Source of the DNA: Georgenia muralis
Lineage (GTDB): Bacteria > Actinomycetota > Actinomycetes > Actinomycetales > Actinomycetaceae
Length of the DNA stretch: 64,000 nucleotides
Direction of reading: 5' to 3'
Assembly (NCBI RefSeq): GCF_003814705.1
Contig: NZ_RKRA01000001.1
Coordinates: 3,478,776 to 3,542,775, forward strand
Part shown: positions 1-7,853 of the stretch, piece by piece
Layout of the letters: each line of letters starts with the position of its first letter
Numbering within the stretch: the stretch's first letter is position 1
The notes under the pieces: generated by a model
The model's database searches: none
The model's input: only the letters and a program-made list of their open reading frames with translations
Told to the model about the DNA's origin: nothing
Made by a program: the position numbers and the translations under genes

Positions 1-879
1 GAGGAATCGGTGGACGCCGTCACGCGGGTCCCGCTTGAGGTCGACGTTGGCGAAACCGCGCCACCCGACGTGCTCGAGCAGGCGCCGGGCCTGGTCCACC
101 GCGTCGGGGTGGACCCCCGTCACCTGCGCGACGGAGTTCCCCAGGGCCCCCGGCGTGTGCTCCTCCAGGAGGACCCGGCCGTACTGGGCGAAGCGCCACA
201 CGCCGTCGGCGTCGAAGAAGAGGTTGACTGCGGCCATCTCCCCGTCGCCACCCGGCACGAGCTCCTGGACGAGGAGGTCCCCGGGGAAACCGGCGGCGGC
301 GATCCGGGCGAGGACGGCCTCGAGCGCCGCCGGGTCGTCCGCGTGGTCGACCTTGCGCTTGCCGTCGAAGGTCACCTCGTGGAACGCGCTCGTCGAGGCC
401 GCCTTGACCACGACAGGGAACGTGAGGTCACGCGCCGCGCCGGCACCGTCGGCCGCCTTGAGGACCACCGTGCGCGGGACCGGCAGGCCGAGCTCCTCGC
501 ACAGGGCGGTGAACCTGCCCTTGTCGGTGATCCGCGCCATGGCGGCGGCGTCGGCGTAGGGCACGACGACGGTGGGCTCGAGCTCGCCGCGGCGGGCGAC
601 GACGACGTCGACGAGCCAGTCCGCGCTGGCCAGCACCAGGTGACGACGGCCCGGCTCCTCGGCGGCGACCGCACGAACCGCCGCGACGACGGCGTCGGGG
701 TCGGACATGCCGGGGATCTCGCGGTGGTCCACCGCGACCGAGCGGCGCACCGCCCAGGTGATCACGGCCGAGAGGACGACCGAGCGCACGCCGTAGCGCT
801 CGTGGAACGTCCGGGCGGTGGCGTAGGCGCCGAGGTCGCCGCCCAGGATGATCGGGCGGACGTCGGAGGTGGGGGCCAT
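1..879 (-). CDS. ATP-grasp carboxylate-amine ligase family protein (3' end outside window)
   Basis: The first 293 codons are visible; the C-terminus lies beyond base 1. The protein opens with a Rossmann-like segment (PIILGGDLGAYATARTFHER) and continues into an ATP-grasp fold (KGRFTALCEELGLPVP, then FPVVVKAAS and LLVQELVPGGDGEMAAVN). Such proteins join a carboxylate to an amine using ATP; the substrate cannot be told from sequence. It resembles the actinobacterial family annotated only as carboxylate-amine ligase. The ATG at 879-877 has a purine-rich GAGAGGA about 4-10 bases upstream. A -10-like TATGCT lies at 916-911, so this gene has a short 5' leader. D-aspartate ligase is an alternative within the superfamily. 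Confidence 0.8.
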   Translation of the reverse strand, partial: MAPTSDVRPIILGGDLGAYATARTFHERYGVRSVVLSAVITWAVRRSVAVDHREIPGMSDPDAVVAAVRAVAAEEPGRRHLVLASADWLVDVVVARRGELEPTVVVPYADAAAMARITDKGRFTALCEELGLPVPRTVVLKAADGAGAARDLTFPVVVKAASTSAFHEVTFDGKRKVDHADDPAALEAVLARIAAAGFPGDLLVQELVPGGDGEMAAVNLFFDADGVWRFAQYGRVLLEEHTPGALGNSVAQVTGVHPDAVDQARRLLEHVGWRGFANVDLKRDPRDGVHRFL

Positions 880-1041
880 GCGGTCCTCTCAGGGATGGGC
901 TGCAGTGGCGAGCATAGGCGGGGTGCGCACCCAGGGCTGTGCGGCAGCCGACGGTGCGGCACCCGGGCAGCGACCTGACGCCGCGGCCGAGGGACGGCGC
1001 GCCCTCCTGACGCCCGACGGCGGGAGACCTAGCCTGGGGTG

Positions 1042-1620
1042 GTGAACGGTGACCGGGTGGCACCACCCGACTTCGAGGCGGCGCTGCTGAGCCTGCGCGG
1101 GCACCGCCTGCGCCCGGAGCTCCACCTCGAGGAGATCCCCGCGCCGTCCCGGCTCGCCCCCTACGCGCTCGCCCTGACCGGTGAGGTCAACCCCGACCCG
1201 GGGTCGGACCCGGACTCCTTCCTCGGGCACGGCCGGTTCGTGGTCCTGCACGACCCCGCCGGTCAGGACGCCTGGCACGGCACCTTTCGTGTGGTCGCCA
1301 TGGCCAAGGCACGCCTCGAGGACGAGCTCGGGGCCGACCCGCTCCTCGGTGAGGTCGGCTGGAGCTGGCTCACCGACGCGCTGACCGACGCCGGCGCCGG
1401 GTACCACCACCTCTCCGGCACCGTCACGCGGGTGCTGTCCGAGACGTTCGGGGGTCTGGAGCTGCGCGGCGGTGAGGTGGAGATCGAGGTGCGCGCATCC
1501 TGGACCGCGACGACGCCTGACCTCGGCCCCCACCTCCGCGCCTGGGCGACGCTGACGTGCACCGCGGCGGGGCTCGAGCCGCTGCCGGAGAACGTCACCG
1601 CGCTCACCCGGCGGCACTGA
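1042..1620 (+). CDS. DUF3000 family protein
   Basis: A 192-residue protein of the actinobacterial DUF3000 family, whose function is unknown. Recognisable features are the N-terminal PPDFEAALLSLRGHRLRPEL and the central EVGWSWLTDALTDAGA segment. Members usually sit immediately upstream of ribonuclease D; here an enolase gene lies between the two. There are two in-frame GTG codons (1039 and 1042). I chose 1042 because the -10-like TAGCCT at 1030-1035 is then exactly 6 bases upstream, matching many other apparently leaderless genes in this window. No Shine-Dalgarno sequence is present. Confidence 0.88.
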   Translation: MNGDRVAPPDFEAALLSLRGHRLRPELHLEEIPAPSRLAPYALALTGEVNPDPGSDPDSFLGHGRFVVLHDPAGQDAWHGTFRVVAMAKARLEDELGADPLLGEVGWSWLTDALTDAGAGYHHLSGTVTRVLSETFGGLELRGGEVEIEVRASWTATTPDLGPHLRAWATLTCTAAGLEPLPENVTALTRRH

Positions 1621-1882
1621 GCGCTCAGGTGCTCTCGCGCCAGAAGGCGCGGACGCTCGGCTCGGCGCACGGACCGCCCTTTGGTCCCGCTCGCCGCCCC
1701 CGGGGCGGGGATAGCGTGATGGCTGTCACGGCGGTGGGGCTCGCCTTCAACCGCGGCAGCGATGTCGCCAACGGTCCCTGGTCTTGTCCGAGAGGGCGAG
1801 CGGCTGCGGTGACCCACGGTCTCTTCCCCTCGTGTTCTGGGACCGCGCCCCGGGTGGGTGCGGAGGAGAGGTGGAGATCCAC

Positions 1883-3151
1883 ATGGGTGTTGACGAGTTC
1901 GGCGTCGCCGACCTGAGCGCACTGGAGATCCTCGACTCGCGAGGCAATCCCACGTTGCGCGTGTCCGTCAGGCTGTCCGGCGGACACCAGGCCTCGGCCG
2001 GTGTGCCGTCCGGTGCCTCGACCGGAAGCCGGGAGGCGGTCGAGCTGCGCGACGGCGACGCCGACCGGTACGGCGGCAAGGGTGTCACCCGCGCGGTCAG
2101 CAATGTCAACGGCGAGCTGGCCGAGCTCTTGCGGTCCAGGACCTGGACCTCCCTGGCCGAGGTGGACCGGGCGATGAACGACGCCGACGGCACCGCGAAC
2201 AAGGGCCGCCTCGGGGCGAACGCGATCGTGGGCGTCTCCATGGCGCTGGCTCGCGCCCTGGCAGGCACCGGCGAGCTCTACTCGTTCCTGCGCCTCGACG
2301 GTGCCGCACCCCGGCTGCCGGTCCCGCACTTCAACGTGCTCAACGGCGGCGCGCACGCGCCGAACTCGCTCGACTTCCAGGAGTTCATGATCGCCCCGAT
2401 CGGCGCCCCGTCGCTGCCCGAGGCGGTGCGTGCCGGAGCGACCGTGTACGCCAGGCTCCGGTCGTTGCTCAAGGACCGCGGCTTCGCCACCGGCCTGGGC
2501 GACGAGGGCGGTTTCGCCCCGGACATCACCCGGCCCGAGGACGTCCTGTCCCTGCTGGTCCAGGCGATCGAGGGTGCCGGGTACACCGCCGGCCGTGACG
2601 GGGTGGCCATCGCGCTGGACCCGGCGGCGAGCGAGTTCTACGACGGCGGCTCCTACCGGGTCGCCGGGGAGAGCCTGACCAGCGCTGACATGATCGAGCG
2701 GTACGCCCGGATGGTCAGCGACTTCCCCGTGTGGTCCATCGAGGACGGCCTCGCGGAGAACGACTGGGACGGCTGGGTCGACCTGACCGAGCGCCTGGCC
2801 GGCCGCGCGCAGATCATGGGCGACGACATCCTCGTCACCAACCCCGCGATCATCACCGAGGCGATCGGGCGCAAGGTCGGTAGCTCCGCCCTCATCAAGC
2901 TCAACCAGATCGGCTCGGTGTCCGAGACCCTCGAGGCGATGCGCCTGTGCCGGGAGGCCGGCTACACGCAGATGGTCTCCCACCGCTCCGGCGAGACCGA
3001 GGACAGCTTCATCGCCGACCTCTCCGTCGGCACCGGGTGCGGCCAACTGAAGTCCGGTGCGCCCGCGCGAGGTGAGCGGGTGGCGAAGTACAACCGGCTC
3101 CTGCAGATCGCCGCCACCACCGACCTGCCGTACGGGCTCGGTGGACAGTGA
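1883..3151 (+). CDS. eno: enolase (phosphopyruvate hydratase), probable second copy
   Basis: A 422-residue enolase converting 2-phosphoglycerate to phosphoenolpyruvate. Catalytic and Mg-binding segments look intact: ILDSRGNPT, the flexible loop VPSGASTGSREA, GGAHAPNSLDFQEFMI, GDEGGF, SIEDGL, GDDILVTNP, LIKLNQIGS and SHRSGETED. The ATG at 1883 has GGTGGAG about 7 bases upstream; a GTG at 1871 is a weaker alternative. The housekeeping enolase of actinobacteria normally lies beside a FtsB-type septum protein and Ppx/GppA. This copy instead lies between DUF3000 and rnd, so I infer a paralogue or an acquired copy. ALDPAASEFYD replaces the commoner ALDVAASEFY. Confidence 0.93.
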   Translation: MGVDEFGVADLSALEILDSRGNPTLRVSVRLSGGHQASAGVPSGASTGSREAVELRDGDADRYGGKGVTRAVSNVNGELAELLRSRTWTSLAEVDRAMNDADGTANKGRLGANAIVGVSMALARALAGTGELYSFLRLDGAAPRLPVPHFNVLNGGAHAPNSLDFQEFMIAPIGAPSLPEAVRAGATVYARLRSLLKDRGFATGLGDEGGFAPDITRPEDVLSLLVQAIEGAGYTAGRDGVAIALDPAASEFYDGGSYRVAGESLTSADMIERYARMVSDFPVWSIEDGLAENDWDGWVDLTERLAGRAQIMGDDILVTNPAIITEAIGRKVGSSALIKLNQIGSVSETLEAMRLCREAGYTQMVSHRSGETEDSFIADLSVGTGCGQLKSGAPARGERVAKYNRLLQIAATTDLPYGLGGQ

Positions 3152-3269
3152 GGATTCCGCTCGCAGCCTGCTGGGCTGTGGCCTGCGTGCGACCCCTCGG
3201 CTGGGTGTAGCCGCGGACCGGCGAGGCGGCTGAACGCCCGAGTCACCGGTCGTTGCGGCGGACGTCACC

Positions 3270-3301
3270 GGCGCGGCACCGGGACGGCGCGGCACCGGGA
3301 C
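3270..3301. repeat. two tandem copies of a 16-bp unit
   Basis: GGCGCGGCACCGGGAC occurs twice head to tail (3270-3285 and 3286-3301), followed by a partial third GGCGCG. It lies between the enolase stop and the RNase D start. Probably replication slippage; no function is evident. Confidence 0.9.
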
Positions 3302-3341
3302 GGCGCGACGCCGCGCACGGGTGGGCAAGTAACGTGGGGCC

Positions 3342-4613
3342 GTGCCCCAGACGCCCGACGCCGCCGGACCCGCCCGCCCCGAGGGAGCCGCGACGTCCGT
3401 GGCCGAGCCGGAGCCGCCGGCCGCCGAGCCGCTGACCGAGCCCACCGGCGGGGTGCCGCCCGTGACCGACACACCGTCCGCGCTCGAGACCGCGGTCGCA
3501 TGGCTCGCCGGGGGCACCGGCCCGCTCGCCGTCGACGCCGAGCGCGCCTCGGGCTACCGGTACGGCCAGAGCGCCTACCTGGTCCAGCTGCGCCGCGCGG
3601 GTGCCGGGACGGTGCTCCTCGACCCCGTCCCGCTCAACGACCTCGGTGACCTGGCCCGGCTCATGGGTGAGGCGGAGTGGGTGCTCCACGCGGCCGACCA
3701 GGACCTGCCGTGCCTGCGCGAGCTCGGGCTCGAGCCGCCGAGCCTGTTCGACACGGAGCTGGCGTCGCGGCTGCTGGGCCGCCAGCGGGTCGGTCTGGCC
3801 GCCGTCGTCGCCGAGAACCTCGGCTACGCGCTCGCGAAGGAGCACTCCGCCGCCGACTGGTCCACCCGGCCCCTGCCGGCGGCGTGGTTGCGCTACGCCG
3901 CTCTGGACGTCGAGCTGCTGGTGGAGCTGCGCACCGTCCTCGCCGACCACCTCGACGACGCCGGCAAGCTCACCTGGGCCCTGGAGGAGTTCGAGCACGT
4001 CCGCACCGCGCCGCCGCCTCCCCCGCGGCCGGACGCCTGGCGACGCACCTCGGGGCTCCAGGCGGTGCGGTCCCCGCGCGGCCTGGCCGTGGCGCGCGAG
4101 GTCTGGCTGGCCCGGGAGGAGCTCGCCCGGCGCCGGGACCGCTCGCCGGGCCGGGTGCTGCCGGCGGCCGCGGTGGTCGCCGCCGCCCAGGCGCAGCCCA
4201 GGACCGTCGAGGACCTCCTGCGGCTCCCCGAGTTCGCCGGCAAGGGCACACGCCGGCACGCCCCCTACTGGCACGCGGCCGTGGCACGCGGCCTGCAGCT
4301 CCCCGAGAGCGAGCTACCACCTCGGCGCGCACCCCTCGAGCCCGACCACCTGCCGGCCCCCCGGTCGTGGCCGGAGCGCAACCCGGAGGCCGCCGCACGC
4401 CTGGAGGTCGTGCGGGCCGCGGTGCGGACCCGCGCGGCCGAGCTCGAGCTGCCCCAGGAGAACCTCCTGGCCCCCGCCCTGCAGCGCCGCCTCGCCTGGG
4501 ACGGCACGGAGACCACGGCCGCGGCGGTCGGCGACCGGCTCCTCGCCCTCGGCGCGCGCCGGTGGCAGGCCGAGCAGGTCTCGGGGGTCCTCGCGGCCGC
4601 GCTCGGCGGCTGA
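3342..4613 (+). CDS. rnd: ribonuclease D-like 3'-5' exonuclease with HRDC domain
   Basis: A 423-residue protein with a disordered Pro/Ala-rich N-terminus (about 1-45), a DEDD exonuclease domain (VDAERASGYRYGQSAYLVQL, HAADQDLPCL, FDTELASRLLG, ALDVELLVEL) and a C-terminal HRDC helical domain (about 235-310). RNase D trims 3' ends of structured RNAs such as tRNA precursors. The GTG start is preceded by TAACGT at 3330-3335, six bases upstream, with no Shine-Dalgarno sequence, so translation is probably leaderless. It is longer than E. coli RNase D (375 aa), mainly through the N-terminal tail and a C-terminal extension. Confidence 0.93.
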   Translation: MPQTPDAAGPARPEGAATSVAEPEPPAAEPLTEPTGGVPPVTDTPSALETAVAWLAGGTGPLAVDAERASGYRYGQSAYLVQLRRAGAGTVLLDPVPLNDLGDLARLMGEAEWVLHAADQDLPCLRELGLEPPSLFDTELASRLLGRQRVGLAAVVAENLGYALAKEHSAADWSTRPLPAAWLRYAALDVELLVELRTVLADHLDDAGKLTWALEEFEHVRTAPPPPPRPDAWRRTSGLQAVRSPRGLAVAREVWLAREELARRRDRSPGRVLPAAAVVAAAQAQPRTVEDLLRLPEFAGKGTRRHAPYWHAAVARGLQLPESELPPRRAPLEPDHLPAPRSWPERNPEAAARLEVVRAAVRTRAAELELPQENLLAPALQRRLAWDGTETTAAAVGDRLLALGARRWQAEQVSGVLAAALGG

Positions 4614-4758
4614 GGCCGACGGTCCCCGGTCGGGGTGACGTTCCCCGGTTGGGGTCGACGGTGATGCGCCGACCGCGACGGTGATCGGCAGCTGACGGAG
4701 GGACCCGGTAGGCTCCGCGGGTACCTGATACCGACAGTGCCGTCTACCAGGAGGTCTC

Positions 4759-6912
4759 GTGCCCGCACCGTCCTACACCGAGCGCGTCACCGTGGTCCGC
4801 CCCTCCGACGTCGAGGTCCCCGGCCTCGGCACCGCCGCGCTCCTCGTCCTCGTCGCGGAGGACGGCTCGGACCGGCCGTGCTCGCTCGGCCCGACCGGTC
4901 TGGCCAACCTCGAGGCCGCGGTGGCCGAGGCCGGGTCCCGGGCCGCGCGTGGGGAGGTGGGCGCCGTCGTCCTCACCGGCGGCGGGCGGACCTTCCTCGC
5001 TGGCGCGGACCTGACGATGATGCGTGCCGCCACGACCGCCGACGAGGTGCGTGCCCTGGCCGAGGCGGGCCACCGCCTCGTGGCGGCGATCGCCGACCTG
5101 CCGGTGCCCACCCTCGCCCACCTCAACGGTGCCGCGCTCGGCGGCGGGCTCGAGATCGCCCTCGCGTGCGACCACCGCACGGCCGCCCCCGGGGTCCGCG
5201 CGATCGGCCTGCCCGAGGTCACCCTCGGACTGCTTCCCGGCTGGGGCGGGTGCACGGTGCTACCCCGGCTGGTCGGCCCGGACGCCGCGCTGACGGTCAT
5301 CCTCGACAACCCCGCCCGGGCCAACACCCTCCTCGACGCCGCCGGCGCGCAGCGGCTCGGCGTCGTCGACGTCGTCGTCGGCAGCCTCGAGGCCGCCCTG
5401 GAGCACCTCGGCGCCACGGTCACCGCGGGGCGGGCGGGCGGCCCGGCCACCGCAGAGCAGGCGGGCGGCCCGGCCGGAGCCGAGAGCATCGCCCCCGCCG
5501 GCGGCGCCGTTCCGGTGCCGGCAGACGAGGCCGCCTGGTCGGCAGCGGTCGGGGCCCGGCGTGAGCGCGCCCGGGCCGCCGCCGCGGGCGGGGCACCCGC
5601 CGCCGCGCGCGCCCTCGGCATCGTCGAGGCCTCCCGCACCCGCACCCGCGCCGAGTCCTTCGCCGCCGAGGACGACGGACTCACCGAGCTGGTCATGACC
5701 GACCAGTGCCGCGCGAGCCTCTACGCCGCGGACCTCCTCGGCCACCGCACCGCCCGTCCCGGCCGGCCCGAGGGCGTCGAGCCCCGTCCGGTCACCTCCG
5801 TGGGCATCGCGGGGGCCGGGCTCATGGCCGGGCAGCTCGCCCTGCTCCTGGCCCGCTCCCTCCGCGTGCCGGTGACCATGCGCGACCTCGACGACGAGCG
5901 CGCCGCCCGCGGACTGGCGGCGGTGCGGGCGGAGATCGGCCGGATGCGCGAGCGCGGCCGCCTCGACGAGGCCACCGCCGAGGAGCTCACCGGCCTCGTC
6001 ACCGTCACGACCGACCTCACCGACCTCGCCGGCGCCGACCTCGTCGTCGAGGCGGTGTTCGAGGAGCTGGAGGTCAAGCGCGCCGTCCTCTCCGAGCTCG
6101 AGGGCGTCGTCTCCCCCACCGCGGTGCTGGCGACGAACACCTCGGCCCTGTCCGTCACGGCGATGGCCGAGCACCTGCGCCACCCCGAGCGGGTGGTCGG
6201 CCTGCACTTCTTCAACCCCGTCGCCCAGATGCCCCTGGTCGAGGTGGTGCGGGCACGGCGCACGGACGACCCCACCTACGCGACGGCGTTCGCCGTGGCC
6301 GACCGCTGCCGCAAGACCTCCGTCGCCGTGGCCGACGCGCCGGGCTTCGTCGTCAACCGGTTGCTCGTGCGCCTCCTCGGCGAGGTCCTCGGTTCCCTGG
6401 AGGAGGGCACCACCGTGGCCGAGGCCGACGCCGCGCTCGTACCGATGGGCCTGCCGATGGGGCCCTTCCAGCTCCTCCAGCTCGTGGGGCCCGCCGTCGC
6501 CGAGCACGTCCTGATCACCCTGCGTGAGCAGCTCGGCGAGCGGTACCCGGACTCGCCGGGCCTGCGCGCGGTGGTGGCGTCGGGCCGCGCGTTCGTCACC
6601 GGGGGCGGTCGGCCCACTGCTGCCTCGCCGGTCGACCCGGCGGTCGAGGAGCTGTTCGGCTCCCGGAGGTCACCCGAGCCCCTGGACGCCGCCGGGGTGC
6701 TGCGCCGGGTGCAGCTGGCGCTGGCCGAGGAGACCCACCTCCTGCTGCGCGAGGGCGTCGTCAGCGGCGCGGAGGACGTGGACCTGGCGATGATCCTCGG
6801 GGCGGGGTGGCCGGCGCACAACGGCGGGCTGACGCCGTACCTGGACCGCACCGGTGCCGCCGAGGAGCGCGGCGGGCGCTTTCACCCCCGGGGGGTCGCG
6901 GACCTGCCGTGA
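4759..6912 (+). CDS. fadB: 3-hydroxyacyl-CoA dehydrogenase / enoyl-CoA hydratase (FadB/FadJ type)
   Basis: A 717-residue multifunctional beta-oxidation enzyme. The N-terminal enoyl-CoA hydratase (crotonase) half has TGGGRTFLAGADL and LNGAALGGGLEIALACD. The C-terminal half is an NAD-dependent hydroxyacyl-CoA dehydrogenase with GIAGAGLMAGQLA, an altered form of the usual GAGxMGxGIA, and LHFFNPVAQMPLVEVV. The GTG start at 4759 has AGGAGG at 4749-4754. In many relatives a thiolase gene (fadA) precedes it, but none is present in this window. A strong hairpin follows the stop. Upstream is RNase D, 145 bases away. Confidence 0.93.
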   Translation: MPAPSYTERVTVVRPSDVEVPGLGTAALLVLVAEDGSDRPCSLGPTGLANLEAAVAEAGSRAARGEVGAVVLTGGGRTFLAGADLTMMRAATTADEVRALAEAGHRLVAAIADLPVPTLAHLNGAALGGGLEIALACDHRTAAPGVRAIGLPEVTLGLLPGWGGCTVLPRLVGPDAALTVILDNPARANTLLDAAGAQRLGVVDVVVGSLEAALEHLGATVTAGRAGGPATAEQAGGPAGAESIAPAGGAVPVPADEAAWSAAVGARRERARAAAAGGAPAAARALGIVEASRTRTRAESFAAEDDGLTELVMTDQCRASLYAADLLGHRTARPGRPEGVEPRPVTSVGIAGAGLMAGQLALLLARSLRVPVTMRDLDDERAARGLAAVRAEIGRMRERGRLDEATAEELTGLVTVTTDLTDLAGADLVVEAVFEELEVKRAVLSELEGVVSPTAVLATNTSALSVTAMAEHLRHPERVVGLHFFNPVAQMPLVEVVRARRTDDPTYATAFAVADRCRKTSVAVADAPGFVVNRLLVRLLGEVLGSLEEGTTVAEADAALVPMGLPMGPFQLLQLVGPAVAEHVLITLREQLGERYPDSPGLRAVVASGRAFVTGGGRPTAASPVDPAVEELFGSRRSPEPLDAAGVLRRVQLALAEETHLLLREGVVSGAEDVDLAMILGAGWPAHNGGLTPYLDRTGAAEERGGRFHPRGVADLP

Positions 6913-6930
6913 GCAGGCGGGTTGCCCGGT

Positions 6931-6955
6931 GTTCCGGCGGGTGCACCGCCGGAAC
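6931..6955. terminator. hairpin between convergent fadB and pflA
   Basis: A perfect 10-bp stem, GTTCCGGCGG (6931-6940) and CCGCCGGAAC (6946-6955), with loop GTGCA. It lies 18 bases after fadB and 9 bases after pflA on the other strand, so it can serve both. There is no U-tract, as is common in high-GC actinobacteria. Confidence 0.75.
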
Positions 6956-6964
6956 GCCGGACGG

Positions 6965-7852
6965 TCAGAAGACCGTCAGCCCCCGGTCGCGAAACTGCGC
7001 ACGGATGCGCTCGACGTCGGCGGGCTCGGGCGCCGGGGTCTCCCCGAGCTCGTAGGGCAGGTCCAGCCGCTCCCACTTGTCCCGGCCCATCTGGTGGAAG
7101 GGCAGCACCTCGACGCGCTCGACGGTCGCCAGCGACGCCACGTGGTCGGCCACGGCCGCGACGTTGTCGGGCGCGTCGGTCAGGCCCGGCACGGCGACGA
7201 ACCGGATCCACATCGGCGTGCCCCGCGCGGCGAGGCGACGCGAGAAGTCCAGCGTCGGGGCCAGCTCGCGGCCCGTGGTGCGCAGGTAGGTCTGCGGCAG
7301 GCCCGACTTGACGTCGAGGAGGACGAGGTCGACGTCGTCGAGCAGCGCGTCCGAGGCGTGGGTGCCGAGGAAGCCCGAGGTGTCGACGGTCGTGTGGACC
7401 CCCATCTCCTTGGCCCCGCGCAGGAGCCGGCCGAGGAACGCCGGCTGCATGAGGGGCTCGCCGCCGGAGACGGTGAGCCCGCCACCGGTGGCCCGGAAGA
7501 CCGGCAGGTAGCGCCGGACCCGGCGCAGGAGCTCGTCCACGGCCACAGGCTCGCCGTCGCGCATCCGCAGCGTGTCGGGGTTGTGGCAGTACAGGCACCG
7601 CAGGGGGCAGCCCGCCAGGAAGACGGTCATCCGGGTGCCCGGCCCGTCGACGGCCGTGACGAGCTCCCAGGAGTGCATGGAGCCGATCTCGCCGGCCCGG
7701 ACCGCCGCGACGTGCTCGCCGTGGCTCATCTCGGCCGTCGTCGCGATGCCCGCCGTGCCCGCCGAACGGCGCAGGCGCGGCACGGCGTCCTCGGGGACGG
7801 CGACGTACTCGCCGTTGATCCCGTCGGGCGCGACGACGGCCGGGGGCCTCAC
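6965..7852 (-). CDS. pflA: pyruvate formate-lyase-activating enzyme
   Basis: A 295-residue radical-SAM protein. The CxxxCxxC cluster motif is in FLAGCPLRCLYCHNPDT, followed by GGLTVSGGEPLMQ. It uses S-adenosylmethionine and a 4Fe-4S cluster to place the glycyl radical on PflB. It starts at a GTG one base after the pflB stop, so the pair forms an operon. The N-terminus is about 40 residues longer than E. coli PflA; an internal ATG (residue 42) would give about 254 residues, close to the usual size. Related actinobacterial proteins carry a similar extension, so I kept the longer form. Confidence 0.93.
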   Translation of the reverse strand: MRPPAVVAPDGINGEYVAVPEDAVPRLRRSAGTAGIATTAEMSHGEHVAAVRAGEIGSMHSWELVTAVDGPGTRMTVFLAGCPLRCLYCHNPDTLRMRDGEPVAVDELLRRVRRYLPVFRATGGGLTVSGGEPLMQPAFLGRLLRGAKEMGVHTTVDTSGFLGTHASDALLDDVDLVLLDVKSGLPQTYLRTTGRELAPTLDFSRRLAARGTPMWIRFVAVPGLTDAPDNVAAVADHVASLATVERVEVLPFHQMGRDKWERLDLPYELGETPAPEPADVERIRAQFRDRGLTVF

Positions 7853-7853
7853 C

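Noticed and set aside
10-978. Long plus-strand open frame opposite the ATP-grasp gene
   Set aside because: It is antisense to a protein with clear ATP-grasp motifs, is rich in Arg/Gly/Val/Asp as expected from reading high-GC codons backwards, and has no recognisable domain.
1557-1916. Short plus-strand frame with an ATG at 1720 upstream of and overlapping enolase
   Set aside because: It would overlap both DUF3000 and the enolase start, has no conserved features, and lacks a ribosome-binding site. Possibly only the enolase leader.
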